Shown here: piece after piece, positions 61,306-64,000 of the stretch
How positions within the stretch are numbered: position 1 is the first letter of the stretch
Layout: each line of letters begins with the position of its first letter
Assembly: GCF_002165135.1 (NCBI RefSeq)
Contig: NZ_NFZQ01000008.1
Location: forward strand, 124,001-188,000
Origin: Pseudomonas sp. SID14000
Lineage (GTDB): Bacteria; Pseudomonadota; Gammaproteobacteria; Pseudomonadales; Pseudomonadaceae
Direction of reading: 5' to 3'
DNA: 64,000 bases
Made by a program: the position numbers and the translations under genes
The notes under the pieces: generated by a model
The model's input: the letters and a program-made list of their open reading frames with translations, nothing else
Database searches by the model: none
Told to the model about the DNA's origin: nothing

Positions 61306-64000
61306 TCAAGCCTGTTCCTCGCCGTCGAGCAGTTGTTCCTCAAGGGCTTCGCGGTAGTCGCCCGGTGCCTGCCACAGGCCGCGCTGCTGGGCCTCCAGCA
61401 AACGCTCGGTAAGGTCGCGCAGGGCCTCAGGATTGTGCTCGCGCATGAAATCGCGGGTCGCCGGGTCGAGCACATAGGCATCGGCCAGCGCCTGGTAATG
61501 ATGATCGTCGATCAGATGCGTGGTGGCATCGAAGGCGAACAGGTTGTCGACTGTCGCCGCCATCTCGAAGGCACCTTTGTAGCCATGGCGCTTGACCCCG
61601 TCGATCCACTTCGGGTTCAGCGCCCGGGCGCGAATGACCCGGTTAAGCTCTTCCTTGAGGGTACGGATGCGTGGCCGGTCGGCCTGGCTATGGTCGCCGT
61701 GGTAGCTGGCCACTGCCGAACCGGACAAGGTTTCCGACGCCGCCAGCATGCCACCCTGAAACTGGTAGTAGTCGTTGGAATCGAGCAGGTCGTGCTCGTG
61801 GTTGTCCTGGTTCTGCAGCACCGCCTGCACCTTGGCCAGGCGCTGTGCGAACTGGGCGCGCGCCGGGGTACCCTCGTCACTGGCGCCGTAGGCATAGCCA
61901 CCATGGTTGAGGTAGACCTCGGCCAGGTCGTCGCGACTGTGCCACAGGCGCCCGTCGATGGCGTTCTGCACCCCGGCGCCGTAGGCCCCGGGCTTGGCAC
62001 CGAACACCCGCCAGCCGGCCTGACGAGCGGCCTGCCCGGCGTCCACGCCCTGCGCCTGCAGCGCGGCCCGCTCGCTACGCACGCGGGCAGCCAAGGGGTT
62101 GAGATCGTCGGGTTCGTCCAGTGCGGCCACGGCCTGCACTGCGGCATCGAACAGGCGGATCAGGTTGCCGAAGGCATCACGGAAAAAGCCGGAAACGCGC
62201 AGGGTCACGTCCACCCGTGGGCGGTCTAGCAGGCTCAATGGCAGGATTTCGAAATCGTCGACCCGCTGGCTGCCGGTGGCCCACACCGGTCGCACGCCCA
62301 TCAGTGCCATGGCCTGGGCGATGTCGTCGCCGCCGGTACGCATGGTTGCGGTGCCCCACACCGACAGGCCGAGCTGGCGCAGGTGATCGCCGTGGTCCTG
62401 CAGGTGGCGCTCGAGGATCAGGTTGGCCGAGGCGAAGCCCAGGCGCCAGGCCGTAGTAGTGGGCAGGTTGCGCACGTCCACGGTATAGAAGTTGCGCCCG
62501 GTGGGCAGCACGTCCAGGCGCCCACGGCTGGGCGCGCCACTGGGGCCAGCGGGTACGAAACGCCCGGCCAGCGCCGCCAGCAGGCCATTCATTTCGGCGC
62601 TGCCGCAGGCGTCAAGGCTGGGGGCTACCGCTTCGCGCAGGGCCTGAACCACGTCGCGCACCGGCTGCCATTCGCTCAGGGCAGGTAAGCATTCGGTTCC
62701 GCCCAGCGCCTGGTCGATTACCTGCAGCGCCAACAGTTCGAGGCGCTCGCGGGTATCGCCACAGGTGCGCCAGGGCTCGCTGCTGATGGCCTGCAACTGC
62801 TCAGGGCGCGCGCCCTGCCACGGCAGGCCAAGTTCGCAATCGAGTGGGTCAAAGCCCGGCACCAGCGCCTTGGCCAGGGCCCGCAGCAGGCTGGCATTGC
62901 CGCCGCGACCGTCGCCACGCTCGACCCGCAACAGCGCCAGCAAGGTATCCAGGCGCAGCCGGCCCTCAGGCGCTTGACCGAACACATGCAGGCCATCGCG
63001 AATCTGCGATTCCTTCAGGTCACACAGGTAGGTATCCAGGCGTGGCAGCCACACGGCGGCATCGTCCAGCTGCCCTTCGAGCTGCAGTTCACGGTCGATG
63101 TGGTTGGCCTTGACCAGTTCGAGAATGTCGCGCTGCAACTCGCGGGCCCGCCGCGGATCGAGCAGCTGTGCTTCGTAGAATTCGTCGGCCAATTGCTCCA
63201 GGTGGCGCAACGGGCCGTAGGTTTCGGCACGGGTCAGCGGCGGCATCAGGTGGTCGATGATCACCGCCTGGGTACGGCGCTTGGCCTGGGCCCCCTCGCC
63301 CGGGTCGTTGACGATGAACGGGTAGATGTTGGGCAGCGGGCCGAGCAAGGCGTCTGGCCAGCACTGCGCCGACAACCCGACGCCCTTGCCGGGTAGCCAT
63401 TCGAGGTTGCCGTGCTTGCCGACATGGATCACCGCATCGGCGGCAAAGGCATGGCGCAGCCAGAAGTAAAATGCCAGGTAGCCATGCGGCGGCACCAGGT
63501 CAGGGTCGTGGTACACCGCGCTGGGGTCCACCTGGTAGCCCCGTGCCGGCTGAATGCCGACGAAAGTCAAGCCAAAACGCAGGCCGGCAACCATCAGCCG
63601 GCCACTGCGGTACATCGGGTCCTGTTGCGGCGGCCCCCAGCGCTCCAGCACCGCCTGGCGGTTGGCCTCAGGCAGGCGCTCGAAGGCACCCTGGTAGTCA
63701 GCCAGGCTCAGGCTCTGCGCGCAGGGGCGCAGGTCCAGCTGGTCGAGGTCATTGGTCACGCCGCCGAGCAACTGGTGGATCAGTTGTGTGCCACTGCCCG
63801 GCAAGTCGGCCAGCGGGTAGCCTTCGGCCTGCAGGGCCTTGAGGATGTTCAGCGCGGCCGCTGGCGTGTCCAGGCCAACGCCGTTACCAATGCGGCCATC
63901 CCGGGTCGGGTAGTTGGCCAGCACCAGGGCCACGCGCTTCTGGGCATTCGGCAGGCGCGCCAGCTCGACCCAGCGGCGCGCCAGTTCGGCAACAAAGTCC
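61306..64000 (-). CDS. cobN: Cobaltochelatase large subunit CobN (5' end outside window)
   Basis: 897 C-terminal residues are visible, and the frame is open to the window edge. Conserved stretches include HVGKHGNLEWLPGKG (putative tetrapyrrole/metal site), PYPFIVNDPGEGAQAKRR-like NIYPFIVNDPGEG, HLIDDHHYQ, and NPKWIDGVKRHGYKGAFEMAATVDNLFAFD. CobN inserts Co(II) into hydrogenobyrinate a,c-diamide in aerobic B12 synthesis. The following ChlI/ChlD-like gene provides the ATPase partners in place of CobS/CobT. Confidence 0.95.
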   Translation of the reverse strand, partial: DFVAELARRWVELARLPNAQKRVALVLANYPTRDGRIGNGVGLDTPAAALNILKALQAEGYPLADLPGSGTQLIHQLLGGVTNDLDQLDLRPCAQSLSLADYQGAFERLPEANRQAVLERWGPPQQDPMYRSGRLMVAGLRFGLTFVGIQPARGYQVDPSAVYHDPDLVPPHGYLAFYFWLRHAFAADAVIHVGKHGNLEWLPGKGVGLSAQCWPDALLGPLPNIYPFIVNDPGEGAQAKRRTQAVIIDHLMPPLTRAETYGPLRHLEQLADEFYEAQLLDPRRARELQRDILELVKANHIDRELQLEGQLDDAAVWLPRLDTYLCDLKESQIRDGLHVFGQAPEGRLRLDTLLALLRVERGDGRGGNASLLRALAKALVPGFDPLDCELGLPWQGARPEQLQAISSEPWRTCGDTRERLELLALQVIDQALGGTECLPALSEWQPVRDVVQALREAVAPSLDACGSAEMNGLLAALAGRFVPAGPSGAPSRGRLDVLPTGRNFYTVDVRNLPTTTAWRLGFASANLILERHLQDHGDHLRQLGLSVWGTATMRTGGDDIAQAMALMGVRPVWATGSQRVDDFEILPLSLLDRPRVDVTLRVSGFFRDAFGNLIRLFDAAVQAVAALDEPDDLNPLAARVRSERAALQAQGVDAGQAARQAGWRVFGAKPGAYGAGVQNAIDGRLWHSRDDLAEVYLNHGGYAYGASDEGTPARAQFAQRLAKVQAVLQNQDNHEHDLLDSNDYYQFQGGMLAASETLSGSAVASYHGDHSQADRPRIRTLKEELNRVIRARALNPKWIDGVKRHGYKGAFEMAATVDNLFAFDATTHLIDDHHYQALADAYVLDPATRDFMREHNPEALRDLTERLLEAQQRGLWQAPGDYREALEEQLLDGEEQA

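Overview
The window is a high-GC chromosomal segment from a Pseudomonas of the P. putida group. The evidence is the many copies of the putida-type REP palindrome (GTGGGAGCGGG..CCCGCGAAG), the complete quinohemoprotein amine dehydrogenase cluster, a manganese-oxidase (mnxG) cluster, and the overall gene order. No tRNA, rRNA, CRISPR, insertion sequence or phage genes were seen. Almost all the DNA is coding. The gaps are mostly REP pairs, often lying between convergent genes.

Layout. 1-4.2 kb: the 3' part of an NfrA-like outer-membrane TPR/barrel protein, a DUF4434 protein and a membrane diguanylate cyclase, which looks like a c-di-GMP-linked polysaccharide export module. 4.3-10.9 kb: an RstBA-like two-component system divergent from an RND efflux adaptor/pump pair. 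11-13.4 kb: mobA and an AMP-forming acyl-CoA synthetase. 13.5-27.2 kb: the amine-oxidising pea/qhp cluster. It encodes the alpha, beta and gamma subunits, the radical-SAM crosslinker, FAD hydroxylase, leader protease, peptide exporter, aldehyde dehydrogenase, a porin-like protein and a sigma-54 activator. 27.4-28.5 kb: a long inverted-repeat element and a small DUF3077-type gene.

28.5-38.2 kb (minus strand): one tightly coupled operon. It starts with a receiver-domain protein and runs through GspE, PilM/N/O-like, GspC/PilP-like, a lipoprotein secretin and three pseudopilins into csgE, csgF and csgG. No curli subunit genes and no GspF or prepilin peptidase are present. 38.5-50 kb (minus strand): the mnxG operon, with a 1948-residue multicopper oxidase, a beta-propeller protein, two SCO copper chaperones, a cytochrome c/substrate-binding fusion and a SurA-like chaperone. 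Both operons have a good -24/-12 (sigma-54) promoter, preceded by the dyad TTCCCC-N6-GGGGAA or close variants. I therefore infer that they are co-regulated and that the hybrid secretion machine may serve the manganese oxidase.

50.4-57.5 kb: housekeeping and catabolic genes (hydroxyisobutyryl-CoA hydrolase, acyl-CoA dehydrogenase, LysR, DUF2790, TrmK-like methyltransferase, RidA, RlhA). 57.6-64 kb: a VpsR-like sigma-54 activator, a small unknown gene, and a cobaltochelatase set. In that set a chlI-like ORF is joined to a VWA ORF by a classic A_AAA_AAG -1 frameshift signal, followed upstream on the same strand by cobN, which runs off the window.
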